Shown here: one piece after another, positions 11,790 to 23,678 of the stretch | Layout of the letters: each line of letters begins with the position of its first letter | How positions within the stretch are numbered: position 1 is the stretch's first letter | DNA from: Podospora pseudoanserina | Taxonomy: Eukaryota > Ascomycota > Sordariomycetes > Sordariales > Podosporaceae | Reading direction: 5' to 3' | Assembly (NCBI RefSeq): GCF_035222485.1 | Contig: NC_085921.1 | Span: 2,790,001-2,854,000, forward strand | DNA: 64,000 bases | Translations under genes and position numbers: made by a program | Notes under the pieces: generated by a model | The model's input: only the letters and a program-made list of their open reading frames with translations | What the model was told of the DNA's origin: nothing | The model's database searches: none

Positions 11790-12404
11790 TTAGTCAGATT
11801 CAGCTGATCCAGAGGTCCAGCCTGTCACTGAACCTGACCTACTTCTCCTTCTTGTGATTCGTTGCTCGACCTCCATCTCAAGAATGAGCGGCTCGAGACC
11901 CGATTTGGCGTGCAATAGCTCAAGAGCACCCGGCTGGTCGATGTATGCGCTTAAAATGATCCGTAGGCACGGCTTCTTGACCGGGGGGGTGGGGATATCG
12001 ATCCTGGTGATAGTTGGGAAGTGATCCAGGAATAGCGTATCCAAAGATGGATTGATATATGCCTTTCTGCATCTCTCGCCGGACTCATTGGTGGTATGGT
12101 TGACATATCTTGACCAGATATTACACTCATAGTAGTGCCTCAATGTCTCCTGTCGGGTTTCGCTGTTGATGCGCAGGGTTACAGGCAGCTCGGGGTAGAC
12201 ATGGATTCTGCCAACGCCAGGGCTTGAAATTGTGATGGTTTTTGGCTCCCATGTGTGGCGGTAAATCATGAACCGAAGTTCGAGTGGAAGTTTATGAAGA
12301 GGCGTGAATGCGATTGAAGTTGAAGGGTCCGCTGCCGTACTGTCTCCTGCTTCTGGAGAACCATTTGTTGTGTTGCCCATGGTGTCGTCAGGTGGGGCAC
12401 TCAT
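11790..12404 (-). CDS. 2EXR-domain protein of unknown function
   Basis: Single exon, 204 aa, with ATG at 12404. After a Ser/Thr-rich leader, residues about 34-110 carry the fungal 2EXR pattern: FTPLHKLPLELRFMIYRHTW, then ETRQETLRHYY, and later YINPSLDTLFL. This domain is greatly expanded in Sordariomycetes and Leotiomycetes and has no settled biochemical role. The tail is Arg/Ser-rich (RITRRRSRSGS). No signal peptide or membrane segment is seen. A broken paralogue lies at 45768..46477, sharing ETLRHY, the YINP(N/S)L block and the end of the domain. Confidence 0.8.
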   Translation of the reverse strand: MSAPPDDTMGNTTNGSPEAGDSTAADPSTSIAFTPLHKLPLELRFMIYRHTWEPKTITISSPGVGRIHVYPELPVTLRINSETRQETLRHYYECNIWSRYVNHTTNESGERCRKAYINPSLDTLFLDHFPTITRIDIPTPPVKKPCLRIILSAYIDQPGALELLHAKSGLEPLILEMEVEQRITRRRSRSGSVTGWTSGSAESD

Positions 12405-13196
12405 CTTGGGCGAGGGTACCAGGGGGGGAATGGTGTTGATAAGGGCTTGAGAAGACAGGAAGTATTAAAGCGAGAGTGCACCCATGTTGGCAGTGCAGTT
12501 TGAGACTAGGTCACATCTGAAGATGACACCGATATGTTTGAAAGTTTGATTCTCGAGTCACAGCCCGGCTGTTGATGTAGTTGGTAGGTTTGGATATGCT
12601 GATAAAAAGCCAAGAAAACGAGATAGCGTGAAGCCTAGTTTCTCAAAATCGCCGAAAATCGCGAAACATGAGCACGCCGCAAGAACATCAGAAACGGTTG
12701 AGAAACCGATGCTCTGGGCTGAGGTGGATGAGTTGACGTTGGAAGAAGCTACTGGGGTCACCGTTGACAATTTTGATTGGTTAGTTCAACGTCGAATCGC
12801 GTGCGCACCGACACCCGCCCGATATCCGAGCCCGGCGCTGGGAATGGTGGAGACCAATGACATGACCGCCATCAGGTCTCACGAGCACGCAATCGACTAA
12901 GGATGCATGGCAGACAGATGACTCTGAAGAGGCTTCAGATCATGACTTCCGAAGATGGCGATATCTCAGTATTGTAGACCCAATATATTGGGCTATCTGC
13001 CTTTCGAACCTGGCGCTTTTCTTCTACCTCTCCCACTCAGCGCGTTTTTGGCTTTGAAGCGGTTTGTGCACCGGACCCTGCGTTAATCGTTACGTCGACA
13101 CCGGTTCACCAACCTTGCAGGAGCGCCGCCTCTCTGCACAACACAATTAGGGTTCCTTCATCCGAGGAACTCCATTCTCACTCAGAGCCTTCCACC
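12405..13196. other. Divergent spacer, no gene seen
   Basis: This is the shared upstream region of the 2EXR gene (-) and the permease (+). A plus-strand frame at 12628..12900 has an ATG but no recognisable motif and is not called. Confidence 0.5.
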
Positions 13197-15015
13197 ATGG
13201 CGGACGCCACAAGTTACAAGAAGCCGCCCGTCGACAATGACACGTTTTCCGACCATGTCGACAGTGAAGCCGCCAGCGAGGTCTACGATGAGAACGGTTC
13301 TCTACTCAGCGGAAAGACGGGGAGCAGCCTTGGATATGGAGTCCCAGACTCGAGAAAAATTGGTGTCACAGGTGCTGTCTTCTTGATCCTCAACAAGATG
13401 ATCGGCACCGGCATATTCTCCACACCATCCAGTATTTTCGCTTCGACCGGTTCGGTTGGCATCAGTATTCTCTTGTGGGCAGTCGGTGAGTTGATCGGTT
13501 CCTAGTGACTCAACTCATGTTTGCTAACAAAGCACAGCTGGACTTCTCACTCTGTCCGGTCTCAGTGTCTACCTCGAATTTGGCCTTGCTATTCCACGCT
13601 CTGGAGGCGAGAAGAACTACCTGGAACGTGTATTCCGGAAACCGCCATTTCTCATCACAAGCGTCTTTGCTGTCCAGATGATCTTGCTCGGGTTTTCTGC
13701 TGGCAACTCTCTTGCATTCGGTCGATATGTGCTGCTAGCATGCGGTCACCCTATGCCTGATGGCTTGGTTCCACGGATAATCGCCGTCGCCTGTATGACA
13801 TTCGTCGTGCTCCTCCACGCAATCAAACCCACATGGGGCCTGCGACTTACCAACGCACTCGGGGTCTTCAAGGTGCTGGTTTTGTTGCTCATTGTCTTCG
13901 CTGGATTTGCGGCATTGGCAGGATACCGCTTGATCCCGGACCCTCACAACTTCGACAACTTTTGGGCCATCGAAAAGGGGGATGGGTATGGCGGTGGCGG
14001 GGCCTATGCGTATGCTACCGCTCTCCTGCAGGTTGTTTACAGCTACAAGGGGTGGGAAAACGCCAACTATGTCATGGGAGAACTCAAGAATCCCCAGAGA
14101 ACACTGAAAATTGCGGCGCCTCTCGCGGTCATTGGAGTTACCGTCCTGTATGTGTTGGCGAATGTGGCTTATTTTGCGGCTATTCCAAAGGCCGAGCTGG
14201 CAAAGTCCGAGGTTATTGTTGCTGGCCTCTTCTTCCGCAACATGTTTGGAGAGAGCATCGCCGCCAGGAGCTTGCCGGCTTTCGTCGCCCTAAGCAATAT
14301 CGGGAATGTTCTCGCCGTCAGCTTCGCCCACTCCCGTGTCAACCAGGAGTTGGCAAAGGAGGGAATCCTACCATGGAGCAACTTTTGGGCTTCTACCAAG
14401 CCCTTCCGGACCCCTGCTGCAGCGGTATGTTCTTTTCCAGTCTGACTATTCTGACTGATACCACTCGAACTTTACTGACCACCTTTACAGCTGTTTTTGC
14501 ATTGGATCGTCACCGTTATTGTGCTCGTTGCACCCCCTCCCGGCCCGGCCTACAACTTCATTGTCAATCTGTACACATACCCAGGAGCATGGATCAACAC
14601 CATGGTTGCTGGTGGGCTTATTTACCTGCAGTTCAAGAAGTCCGAGAACTGGTCGTCGCCGTGGCGCACGTGGCTTCCGGTCACCATTGTGTACCTCCTA
14701 CTCAACATTTTCCTCGCCATCACACCCTTCATCCCACCAAACAGCGACTGGAACGCCGATGGCTATCCATACTACGCATTCCCTCTCGTGGGAATTGCCA
14801 TTTTGCTGCTGGGCGTGGTGTATTGGGCGGTGTGGACCAAGCTTTTACCAAAGCTTGGTGGCTACACTATTGTGGCGGAGACGGTTATTGATGAGACGGG
14901 CGAAGAAGTGATGAGATATCACAAGGTTCCAACAACAGGTCCCAGGGAGGCGACGGCGCAACCGCTCCTGTGGGACGGAAATGCCAGTGTCCATAGTGGT
15001 TATGGTTCGCTGTGA
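13197..15015 (+). CDS. MUP1-like amino-acid permease (APC/LAT type)
   Basis: Three exons: 13197..13485, 13538..14424 and 14491..15015. The introns are 52 and 66 nt and the product is 566 aa. A hydrophilic N-terminus of about 60 residues precedes the first membrane helix, VTGAVFLILNKMIGTGIFST. This is the APC-superfamily substrate-binding motif G-x-G-I-F in helix 1. About twelve hydrophobic segments follow. YSYKGWENANYVMGELKNPQ is the helix 6 region typical of the LAT/high-affinity methionine permease group. It should import methionine or another neutral amino acid at the plasma membrane; the exact substrate is inferred. The acidic leader with Ser clusters is the usual target for ubiquitin-driven endocytosis in Mup1-type carriers. 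Confidence 0.88.
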
Positions 15016-16509
15016 TAATGGCGTGAGAACATGAGCGTTTATGAATCATGAATGAGACGATGAATGGGACATGAGATAAGGACTGTCTTTGCATATATAT
15101 GGCGCAGGGTTTACTTTCAACGGCATAGCATTAAATTATTGGCTGGGTACGAACTTTCAACTTCGTTTGGGCATGGGACGGGATAACGCGATAGAACTAT
15201 TGGACGACAACAAAGATTTCAACTTTCTTTCTCTGACTGGCGACTCTGCACGTGCTCTGTGTGCTGACGAGAGGGACATTCTTCAGCGATAACGCCCCGA
15301 CACCCCGAAATTGCGTCGAATAGCGTGTCGCATTCCATCCTTCTATCACCATCAAGTTCCATCATAATCCATAATTAATCCTGATGGAGTTGGCACTTTC
15401 CAGGTAAGCACCTCCTTCCCGTCTGCATCACACACCCTCAATTTATTTTCATCTTTCTGGCCAAGCAGTCAGGCCGCATTGCAGTATGGCAGTGCGAGAT
15501 TGCACCGCATCCATCATCATCATTCCTCAATGGTCATCACGATTCATCCCGCCTTGGAGGAGGCATGAAACATGGTGAGCCGCCCCAGCAACCGAACACT
15601 ACTCATAGTCAAGCATACAAATGGACGGCGATGCAACTCATCATCCATGCCAGATTGGTCGAGTGGTCAGCAGTGGCGCATCTTTCGGTACGGGATTCCG
15701 AGATCTGCCCAAGCATCCTGGTTTGCGTGGCTGTCCAAAAGCAGAAAAGCACCGAGCGTCAAGCCGTGTGTGTGAAGATGTAAATCGCAGACTAACCGTC
15801 CCGTGGACTTGAATCTCGGTTGTGGCTTCGGCATATCACGATCCGTTACCGCGATGGTCGACCTTCCTTCTAGACATGTAAGTAATCAAGTCACACGGTA
15901 CGATACGTCATTTGACGGCCGGCTGTCCCGTGTCACGACTGCCTGGCTTCATAATATCTCACTGCCTTTTCCTGCCATGAACTAGGGAAGCGCCCCAGTC
16001 CACTTCGGCCATTCTTCCCGCTGTTGATATTGCGCGCGGGTCTCCTTTTATATTAATTCAACCACTTCCCACCAGTCGTTGGTGCAGGATCCGCTCATTA
16101 TGTGTGGGTTCAGTCACAAAAGAGCGCAACAACAAGCTCCGTCTTGACAGGGACCCAACCCCATATTAGCCGGCAAATCGCAAAGCGAGCGGCAACACCA
16201 CACAACCACTGACAGTCGAGCGGGAACCCAGCAGCGGGCCTAGACTGGAAAACCTGGGGCAATCACAAATGAACTGGAGAATCTGGGGGAATGTCGGCTT
16301 GTGTATCCCACCCGCCCCGCCATGCAACGGCAGAGCAAGCCGCAATCATGTAAATGGAACGTCCCTAAACGGCAACCGATGTAGTCTTCCCACGACTATC
16401 TCTACCTTTTAAAGACTCAGGCTCATCTTCCACACCCTCACTCTTCTCTTTTCTTGTCTCATCACATTTCTTGCTCTTGTGCCACCAGCCAGCCAAAACC
16501 AAATTCAAA
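15016..16509. other. Long upstream region of AA9 gene
   Basis: No gene is seen in about 1.5 kb. The segment ends in the CT-rich leader of the AA9 LPMO, which is typical of highly expressed fungal secretory genes. Two CTGGGG motifs are listed separately. Confidence 0.55.
16254..16288 (+). promoter_or_regulatory. Paired CTGGGG motifs (CreA/CRE1-type sites)
   Basis: Two CTGGGG motifs, at 16254..16259 and 16283..16288, lie in the same orientation about 220-260 bp before the AA9 start. They fit the SYGGGG consensus of the carbon-catabolite repressor CreA/CRE1, which normally represses cellulase and LPMO genes on glucose. The motif is short and common, so function is inferred from its place. Confidence 0.35.
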
Positions 16510-17336
16510 ATGTTGACCTCCCTCATCAGCACCCTCGGCCTCCTCGCCGCCGGCGTCAACGCCCACGGCGCCGTCACCAGCTACATCATCGACGGCAAGA
16601 CCTACCCCGGCTACCAGGGTTTCTCCCCTGCCAACAGCAAGAATGTGATCCAGCGCCAATGGCCCGACTACAACCCCATCACCTCTTGCAGCGCCTCCCA
16701 GCTCCGCTGCAACGGTGGCACCTCGGCCACCGAGTCCGCCCCCGTCCAGCCCGGCTCCAAGGTCAGCGCCGTCTGGCAGCAGTGGACCCACTCCCAGGGC
16801 CCCGTCATCGTCTGGATGTACAAGTGCCCGGGCGCCTTCAGCTCCTGCGACGGGTCTGGCTCCGGCTGGTTCAAGATTGATGAGGGTGGCTTCAAGGCTA
16901 GCAGCGGCGTGTTCCTCGACTCGGAGAACCCGTCTGGGTGGGAGATTGCCAAGCTTGTCGGTGGTAACAAACAGTGGACTAGCACTATTCCTTCGGGGCT
17001 TGCTCCTGGAAACTATCTCATTCGCCACGAGTTGATTGCCCTTCACCAGGCCAATGCTCCTCAGTTCTACCCCGAGTGCGCTCAGCTCGTGGTTGGCGGG
17101 TCTGGCTCGGCTCAGCCGGATAGCTCTTACAAGGCTGCTATTCCTGGGTACTGCAAGGATGGTGACTCTAACATTAGGGTAAGTTGTTGTCTGCGAGGGA
17201 AGTTGAAATGGGATAATGGCTGACACGAGTATGATAGGTCCCCATCAACAACCGCAACATTCCCCAGACCTATGTTGTCCCCGGCCCTCCCGTGTGGCGC
17301 GGTCCCTCCAAGAAGGCTCGTGACTTCTCTGCTTAA
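16510..17336 (+). CDS. AA9 lytic polysaccharide monooxygenase (LPMO)
   Basis: Exons 16510..17178 and 17238..17336 with a 59-nt intron give 255 aa. Residues 1-18 (MLTSLISTLGLLAAGVNA) are a signal peptide. Cleavage leaves His at position 1 of the mature protein (HGAVTSYI), the N-terminal ligand of the copper histidine brace. The second His lies in WTHSQGPVIVW, and the axial Tyr in PQFYPECAQL. Four or more cysteines suit the usual disulfides. There is no CBM1, so it is a catalytic domain alone. AA9 enzymes oxidatively cleave cellulose or some hemicelluloses outside the cell. A 254-aa antisense frame is only a codon-bias shadow. A second AA9 lies at 38617..39635, with different intron positions, so the two are not a recent duplicate pair. 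Confidence 0.95.
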
Positions 17337-18340
17337 GTGGTTTGATGAAGTCCACGGGATGAGGATGATTAGTGGAAGACAATTTTGGGTACATGCCTTG
17401 GTTTCCTCACTTTGACTTGAGCCATGGTAGCATTTCGCCCGCTTTGATTCATGTCAATCAACTTTTGTATATAGCTCTTCACCAATTGACACAATGTCTT
17501 CACTGGTTACAGACTGTTCACGTTTGATTTCTTTGGTGAAAGGGACAATCAACAAAAATCCCCTTTGCTTTTCTTCTGATCTTGCGACTATCCAACACTG
17601 TCAACCATCATCTGATTCCTTCTGAAGTTGCCTGACTTGTTCCATCAGCACATCACTTATTGATAGGTGGGTAGTTTACATCGATGGAAACAATAAAAGT
17701 TTCCCATGGCTGAATGGCGGGTTAGATGCCAGCATCTAACCGTCTGATTTGGCAGGACCATGACTGATCACCATCATTCCCTGTGTCCTCTTCTTTGCTC
17801 TTGTCCTCTTGATACTCGTCCTTTGTGGCATCTTGGTAGCTGTGAACTTCACAGATTCTTCTCTCAACACTTTCCTCATCGTCGTCGTCGTCATTATCAT
17901 TATCTACCCCAGATGCAGTCGATTGATTGTTTCCCTCATCTTCGGGCACTACATCCAATTCATGCGTGGGATACCGCTGTATGCGCCCGTTAAGTGCGGA
18001 GTGATGGCACTGAAGCAAATGCAATAGTCTTTGCAAGTATAGCACGCGTAGCACGTCCCAATTACCGTCTGAGTTGCACAATTAGTTAGTACGTGTGTCC
18101 TTGTAGATAGCCCATGCAAAACCTTATTAGCAAACAGGCTTCATAGCGTAGCAAGGTGCCCTTGCCGCCAATGAATCTCATCCTTTCTCAGCAAACCATT
18201 CTGTCGTATTTGATGCTGGTGATCCACCACTGGCGTTCGCTGCACCCCATGGATGGAAGTTCATCCTCTGACGGCGTGGCAAGACTGACAATATCTTCGC
18301 TGCGGCCGTAGCTGAAGACTTGAGCGAGCTGGTAAACTGT
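17337..18340. other. Intergenic with an acidic open frame
   Basis: On the minus strand, 17722..18081 stays open for 119 codons, contains NDNDDDDDEESVE and ends in TAA, but it has no ATG. It may be a fragment of a decayed gene related to the ankyrin relic next to it. Nothing else is recognised. Confidence 0.35.
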
Positions 18341-19600
18341 TCAGGAGCGAACGGCTCCTTTACCTTCCACCAAGCGGCTTGCACCGCACCGAAGAAGCCC
18401 TCCGACAATGTCGGCCAATTGGGTAGTTTCTGCTCCCCAATTATCATCTTGGCGCATCGCCCAAAGCAGGGGGGGTCCATCCATCGTGGTCGACTAGATT
18501 GACGAGATCTGGATTGTGGTTCAGGATGTATTTGACTACATCCAAATATCCACCCAACACGGCCATATGCAGCATGCTTGCAACCCGAAAAGTCTTTGGT
18601 ATTGAGGCTGGCTCCTGCTTGAATAAGACATTCGATATAGGAGACGCCACGATATGCGGTGAAGTGAATTGGATGACGGCTCATGCCGTCGCGAATGGTG
18701 ACTTCTTGGCCCAGTTTGATCAGCTTCTTGGTAATATCCAGCTCTGCACCTCCCAAGCTTGCCGCGCTCAGGGTGCTGCCGATCCAGATGGCTCCGCGCT
18801 GTGGTGAAAACTCCTCTCTGCCCGTCTTTAGAGAGAACCGGTCGCTGTTGACAGAATAACGCAAGATGAGCTGCTTTTGGCCGTCATCGTCCCCTTGTTG
18901 AAGGGCAGGTGGCTTGGAAAGTTGTTCCCAGTTTCAAGTTGTACCTGTTAGTTGATACTAGATCCATACTCAACCAAGAGCTTTGCCCATTCAAGACCCA
19001 GACCCGGCTCACGGCAGGCAATGTGGAGGGAAGAGCCGCGAAGACCCGTGCCTCCCTCATTGACATCAGCACCTTCCTCAAGAACCAGGTATCTTGCAAC
19101 CTCCAGACTTTTGACAAAAAGGGCCTGGGAGAGAGGGGTGATGCCGTCCTCGGCCACGGCATTCACGGGATACCCGCGCTTAATGACGAGCTTGACCATC
19201 TCGACCGTGGTTCTCTCCCGAATCTAGTGAAGTGGCGTGTTCCCAGAATCAGTCTCGTCATTAACCTTCAAGTTGTAGAGAAACAGCTTCCTCAAGAACT
19301 CCGTGTTTGGGGTGTGTGGATGCAAAAAGCAACCGAGGGCGGCATCATCTCGCTCCCACCATACAAGGTCGGATCTGCTCCCGCATCCAACAGATACTAG
19401 AAGAGGTCTTCTTGACCATCTCTGATAGCAAACCACAACATCGTGCTTCTGCTCCACAATAAGTTCACATCCTGTTTGTGCTTGAGAAGCTCTCTGGCAG
19501 CATCAAGGGCAGAGGAGCGAGTGACCGGCTCAATATCTTCAGACTGCAGATAATTGAAGTCATTCTCTTGAAAATGGCGGAAACATCTATGTTTGACCGC
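18341..19600 (-). pseudogene. Ankyrin-repeat protein relic
   Basis: The minus strand carries a chain of ankyrin-repeat phrases spread over several frames: AARELLKHKQDVNLLW, YLLDAGADPTLYGG, NTPLH, VKLVIKRGYPVNAVAEDGIT, LLVEYGSSIN, YIECLIQAGASLNTK, SMLHMAVLGGYLDVVKYI and DHDGWTP. In-frame stops interrupt it after QEDLF, after GNTPLH and after YGSSIN. Frame changes occur near AFCIH, after FSG and in a run of seven C near GWTP. The last change restores an in-frame tail ending GAVRS-stop at 18341. An apparent acceptor near 19588 implies a further 5' exon. Ankyrin proteins in fungi often belong to NLR-like or effector families; no N-terminal domain remains to say which. Confidence 0.7.
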
Positions 19601-19913
19601 TTGTCAGTCTTGACAGCTGTATCGAATTGCCGCACCATGTGAAATTTGCTTCCTGAGCGATGTTACGGTTAACATGACTTCAAAATCACATGGTGCTTTA
19701 TGTAACTGAGCAAGTAAGCAATCAACCGCTTGACCGGTACCTCTTCTAGGGTTATCACAAAGAAGAGTGTTCCCGTTCATCTAAAAATTGGGGGCAGAAT
19801 TGACTGACACAAACAGAAGAGTTTCCAGAAGAGCGGTCAATGCCGTTCATAGAGAAAAACCGGGCAGTGCCTGGCTCCATGACAAACAACTTTATTAACC
19901 CCCTCCCCACCAC
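19601..19913. other. Short spacer, no gene seen
   Basis: This lies between the ankyrin relic and the esterase stop codon. It may hold remnants of the relic's 5' exon. No motif was recognised. Confidence 0.4.
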
Positions 19914-21276
19914 TCACAAAGTCCCATTAAAAGCTCTGAAAAACCCCAGCGGGAAGCCATCCGCCATAGCCTGAAACCCCGCCACGTTAGGATGCAAATG
20001 ATCCCCCCCATCAAACTGCCTCGCCAGCTGCGCCCGGTTCCCCGGATCCCCAATAATCTTTGCAAAATCCACCGTCGCGTCAAACGTCCCGCTGTTCAAA
20101 ATCCACTCATTCACCTTGACCCTCGTCTGCTCCCTCGTCGGGTTGCTATAGCTCTGCCCGCTCCCCGTAAACTGAGTAATCGTCCCCCCTATCGTCTTGA
20201 TCCCCGCTGCTTTGCACTCCCTAACAATCTGCTGAAACGCGCTTTGCAACCTTGTCGCAATGGAGTTTTGAGAACCAGAGTCGGTGCCACCGCCGCCGAT
20301 GTCATTCACCCCAATGAAGATCATGACATACTTCACGCCCGCCACTTGCAAAGCGTCGCGTTTGTACCGGGTGAGGAGGGTCGGTCCCAGACCGCCAGAG
20401 AGAACGGTGTTGCCCCCCGCAGCCTGGTTGTTGACGCCGATGTGGTTGATTCCCTCTTTCTGCATACGCGCGATGAGCAGGTCAGGCCAGCGGTTGTTCC
20501 CGTCGTCGGTGCTGCCTCTCCCGTCGGTGATGCTATCCCCCAGGATCACAAACGCGGAGTGATCCTTTGGCTTCCAGGCTTCGACTGCGGACAGGAAGTA
20601 CCAGTGCTTGGTGTTGGCTCCCCCGGACAGGGTGGCGGTGCTGACGCGGTTGCCGGACTGCATGTGCGAGGTTGTGCGGCTGCCGGGGTGGCCGGTGATG
20701 CTGCTGCCTGACTGGCCTTGCTGGGAGTAGAGGGAGACGGCGATGTTGGTCTGGGGGCCGACGGAAAACTCGATTGGGTCCGTGTACGCTACCTGGCCGC
20801 GGGGGACGACGATGGAGGAGGAGCCGTTGCGGAAGGTGAGGGGTTTGAGTGTTGCGGCGTCGATGCCGGCTACCCCGGCTTTGTTTCCGGCGGCGAGGGC
20901 GATGGAGGCGGCGGTGATGGGGAGGTCGCTGCCGCCGAAGGTGTTGCTGATTTGGATGCGGAGTCTCTCGGCGCCGATGGAGAGGTGGAGGGTTTGTCTG
21001 ATGGTGGCATCGCGGAAGACGCCTCCGTTGGTCTGTGAAATGATTGTGTTAGTTTCGGCCGGATTGCGACACTGAAGAGAAACATACGAATTGCGAAGGC
21101 GGCATATTGTTAGGTTCAACCAGCTGAGGCATGGAAGTCCATGTTGCCACCCAGTGATTATCCTCCTGACGAGAGTTGAGTTCTCTCTCGTCCAACTCGG
21201 CGGTTGGAATAGCAGTAGCCCATCGTGCTGACACCAGCAGTAACGAAGAGGCAATTCTCGCCCACGAAGAAAGCAT
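19914..21276 (-). CDS. Secreted SGNH/GDSL-family esterase
   Basis: Exons 21088..21276 and 19914..21032 with a 55-nt intron give 435 aa. The frame opens earlier only at a GTG codon, so the ATG at 21276 is used. MLSSWARIASSLLLVSARWATA is a signal peptide. A beta-rich N-terminal half (about residues 40-215) precedes the hydrolase fold. Block I is GDSIT with Ser230 as nucleophile, block III is GVND with Asn306, and block V is DHLHPN with Asp407 and His410. All catalytic residues are present. The family removes acyl, often acetyl, groups from polysaccharides or lipids; the exact substrate is unknown. A 239-aa frame on the other strand is a shadow. Confidence 0.9.
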
Positions 21277-21364
21277 GGTGACCACTTAAGTTATTAATTT
21301 AGTCAAAGCCAAGAACACTCGCCCCTCCAAGACCTGGTGATTGTTGAAATGAGCATTTTGAAGC

Positions 21365-21371
21365 TCTTATA
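21365..21371 (-). promoter_or_regulatory. TATA box of the SGNH esterase gene
   Basis: TATAAGA on the minus strand lies about 90 bp before the chosen ATG. This suits a core promoter TATA element and supports that start. Confidence 0.45.
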
Positions 21372-21821
21372 CAGCCCGCTGGTCCCGCCGGCGGATGATG
21401 AGTCCCCGAGGTTTAATTGTCGGTGCTAAGGAGAAGCTATCTAATTTAGCCACGAGGCAGAGTAGTACGGGGCCCAACAGATCCTCGTGCGGGCTGCGTA
21501 GGTGGGCTTAGATCGTGGTTATTTACCCAGCGGGAATACCGTGGCGGGCTTGGCTGATGCGGGTGATCTGCTGTGTCGGCCTTTCTGTATCGTGGAAAAT
21601 CTGTGGGGAAGCGGGAAGAACAATGGAACCGAGACCATGGGCATTATGGTGGCATGTCAGGGGTAAATATCCCGAATCCATCCACACTCGAGTTTGTTGG
21701 TACTTCAAATGTATTGCGGACTTGTGGTATGGAATTAAGTTCGCGCCGTGTATAGTATTGCAAACTCAAACCCAATGCCGAACTTACTTCCTGGCCAGAA
21801 CCCTTCACAGCTTTCTCATAT
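21372..21821. other. Intergenic, no gene seen
   Basis: This lies between the esterase promoter and the 3' end of the first P450 gene. No motif was recognised in the short open frames. Confidence 0.5.
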
Positions 21822-23678
21822 TCATTTCTTCCTCTTGGTAACAATTGTCTGAACATTCTTGGGCTGATGGTACCACCGGTTGATCAGAGTCCATTCCTTC
21901 TTCGGGTCAACCAACTCGAAATCGTAATCGCGGATTAGTTCTGGAAGGGCCTTGTAGATTTCCATCATTGAGATCTGTAGTTTACATTAGCCAACTGGGC
22001 CCCAGTGGGAAAGAGGTATATGCTCACATTCTTGCCCAAGCACATATGGGGGCCACCACCAAACTATTTGGAAGAAAGTCAGTAACAGGAGCTAATAAAG
22101 GGTAAGTTGGGTCAAAGACTCACATTCAGCATGTGTCTCTCCAAATCAGCAGCATTACGACCTAACCACCTCTCCGGCACAAACTCATCTGCATCCTCTC
22201 CAAACACACCTTTATCACGCTGTACAATCTGAGGGTTACATCCGACTTTCACCCCAGGAGGGAAGAACTCTCCCAGGAGCTCAACCCCTTCCTTGGGGGT
22301 GTACCGCGGGAACGACAGACCAAGACTGGCGTGGACCCTCATGCCCTCCTTGCAGCAGGCGTCAAAATAAGGCAGCTTGACTGCATTAGCATACCTGATT
22401 CTCCCAGACGAGCTGATCCGACCCTCGGCAACGGCCGTATCAATCTCATCTCTGAGCTTTCGGTAGGTTCTAGGATTTTTCGTGAGGTGATAAAGAACTG
22501 AGGTGATGGCACTAGCCGTGGTGTCGGATCCCGCGATGCTGTTGTACAAATGTCAGTATATTCACGCAAGTCAAAAGCGAAATCAACTCACATAGCGGTG
22601 TAAATCTCCCCTCTAATCTCCAGCGGACCAAAGTTATCCAAATCCCCATGCTCCTCCATAACTCGGAAGAAGCTAGCCAGCATATCATCCTTCTCCATCA
22701 CGCCACCGCTCTCCTGCAGCTCCTTCTGTCGTTTCTCAACAGCCTCAACCCCCGCATCTGTCATCGTGTCCATCGCCTTGACAGCTGCCATCGCACCGGG
22801 GACGACAATAGAGGTCATCAAAACAAGACTGCGCATCCAGCGGGGCACAAACGCAGAGGCTGCCAGGAATAAGATCAGCACGTCGGTCGCGTTGATCCAG
22901 CCCCTGTAATCCTTTTTGGTCTCCAGAAAACCAAACGGACGGCTGAAGAAAAGGATGCCAATCACGTCAAAGGCGTAGTAGCGAAGCCAGAGAGCCATGT
23001 CAGTTGGCCTGCCAGACTCGCTGGCGTCCTTGACACGTTGATAAAGAAGTTCGATACACTCTTCGATGGCTGGCTCGTAGCGGCCGACGTTGGTCATGGT
23101 GTAGACATGGTTGACCAGCTTGCGGCGCTCGCCGTGGGACTTGGGGTCTATGTTGCAGAAGTGCTCCGGGAATCGGGCTGTTTAGTGTTAGCTTTGGCCG
23201 ATTTGTCATGATATTTCTGTTACATACACCATGGCATTGAGAAAGCCGAGTAAAACTCAGTCTAATCCTTATTGTTAGCAAAATCCTCTTACCCCTAGCA
23301 CTCCAGGTTGAAAGGTATGGCAAACGCACCTTGGTAAAAGCTGTCCCGGCTCCATAGATGGCCTTGATAACGGTTGGGTCTGAGATAGACACCTCGTTCT
23401 CGGCGATGCGAATGATGGGACCTGAGTTGTTAGCTAATACCGTGCCTTGATATCAACAAATCAAAGGACAAGGCACTCAACTCACCATGTTTTGCGTGCC
23501 ACTTTTTCAACGTGACCTCTAAGTGACCCGAGTACAGCTCCTTGATGATCCACAGTCTCGAGAAAGAGGCGAGAAAAGGACCCGGGTATTTGGAGTAGGG
23601 ATGTAACCATCGACAGTAGATGATCCACCCAACGAACCAGGTGACCAGACCACCTAGTAATATCGACATGACTGCCAT
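21822..23678 (-). CDS. Cytochrome P450 (seven exons, intact)
   Basis: Exons: 23486..23678, 23330..23421, 23228..23261, 22592..23177, 22124..22538, 22028..22063 and 21822..21974. The product is 502 aa, and all junctions are GT-AG and in phase. Exon 3 is only 34 nt and exon 6 only 36 nt. Residues 1-22 form a membrane anchor, followed by a proline hinge (SKYPGPFLASFSRLW). The I-helix motif is AGSDTT (about 304-309), the K-helix has EGMR, and PERW follows. The haem loop FGGGPHMCLG has its Cys ligand at residue 448. The general style is that of the fungal pisatin demethylase-like/CYP families with secondary metabolism or detoxification roles; the substrate is unknown. No polyketide or peptide synthase lies nearby. 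Confidence 0.9.

Noticed and set aside
15640-15740. tRNA-like A box (TGGTCGAGTGG) near 15656
   Set aside because: No B box or foldable acceptor stem follows within a tRNA length.
16462-17226. 254-aa minus-strand open frame opposite the first AA9 gene
   Set aside because: It mirrors a GC-rich coding region and has no motifs; codon bias of the AA9 exon keeps the antisense frame open.
19992-20711. 239-aa plus-strand frame opposite the SGNH esterase
   Set aside because: Antisense shadow of a well-supported gene with all catalytic blocks on the other strand.
23000-23392. 130-aa frame across P450 exons and introns
   Set aside because: It reads through three introns; the spliced gene explains the region fully.
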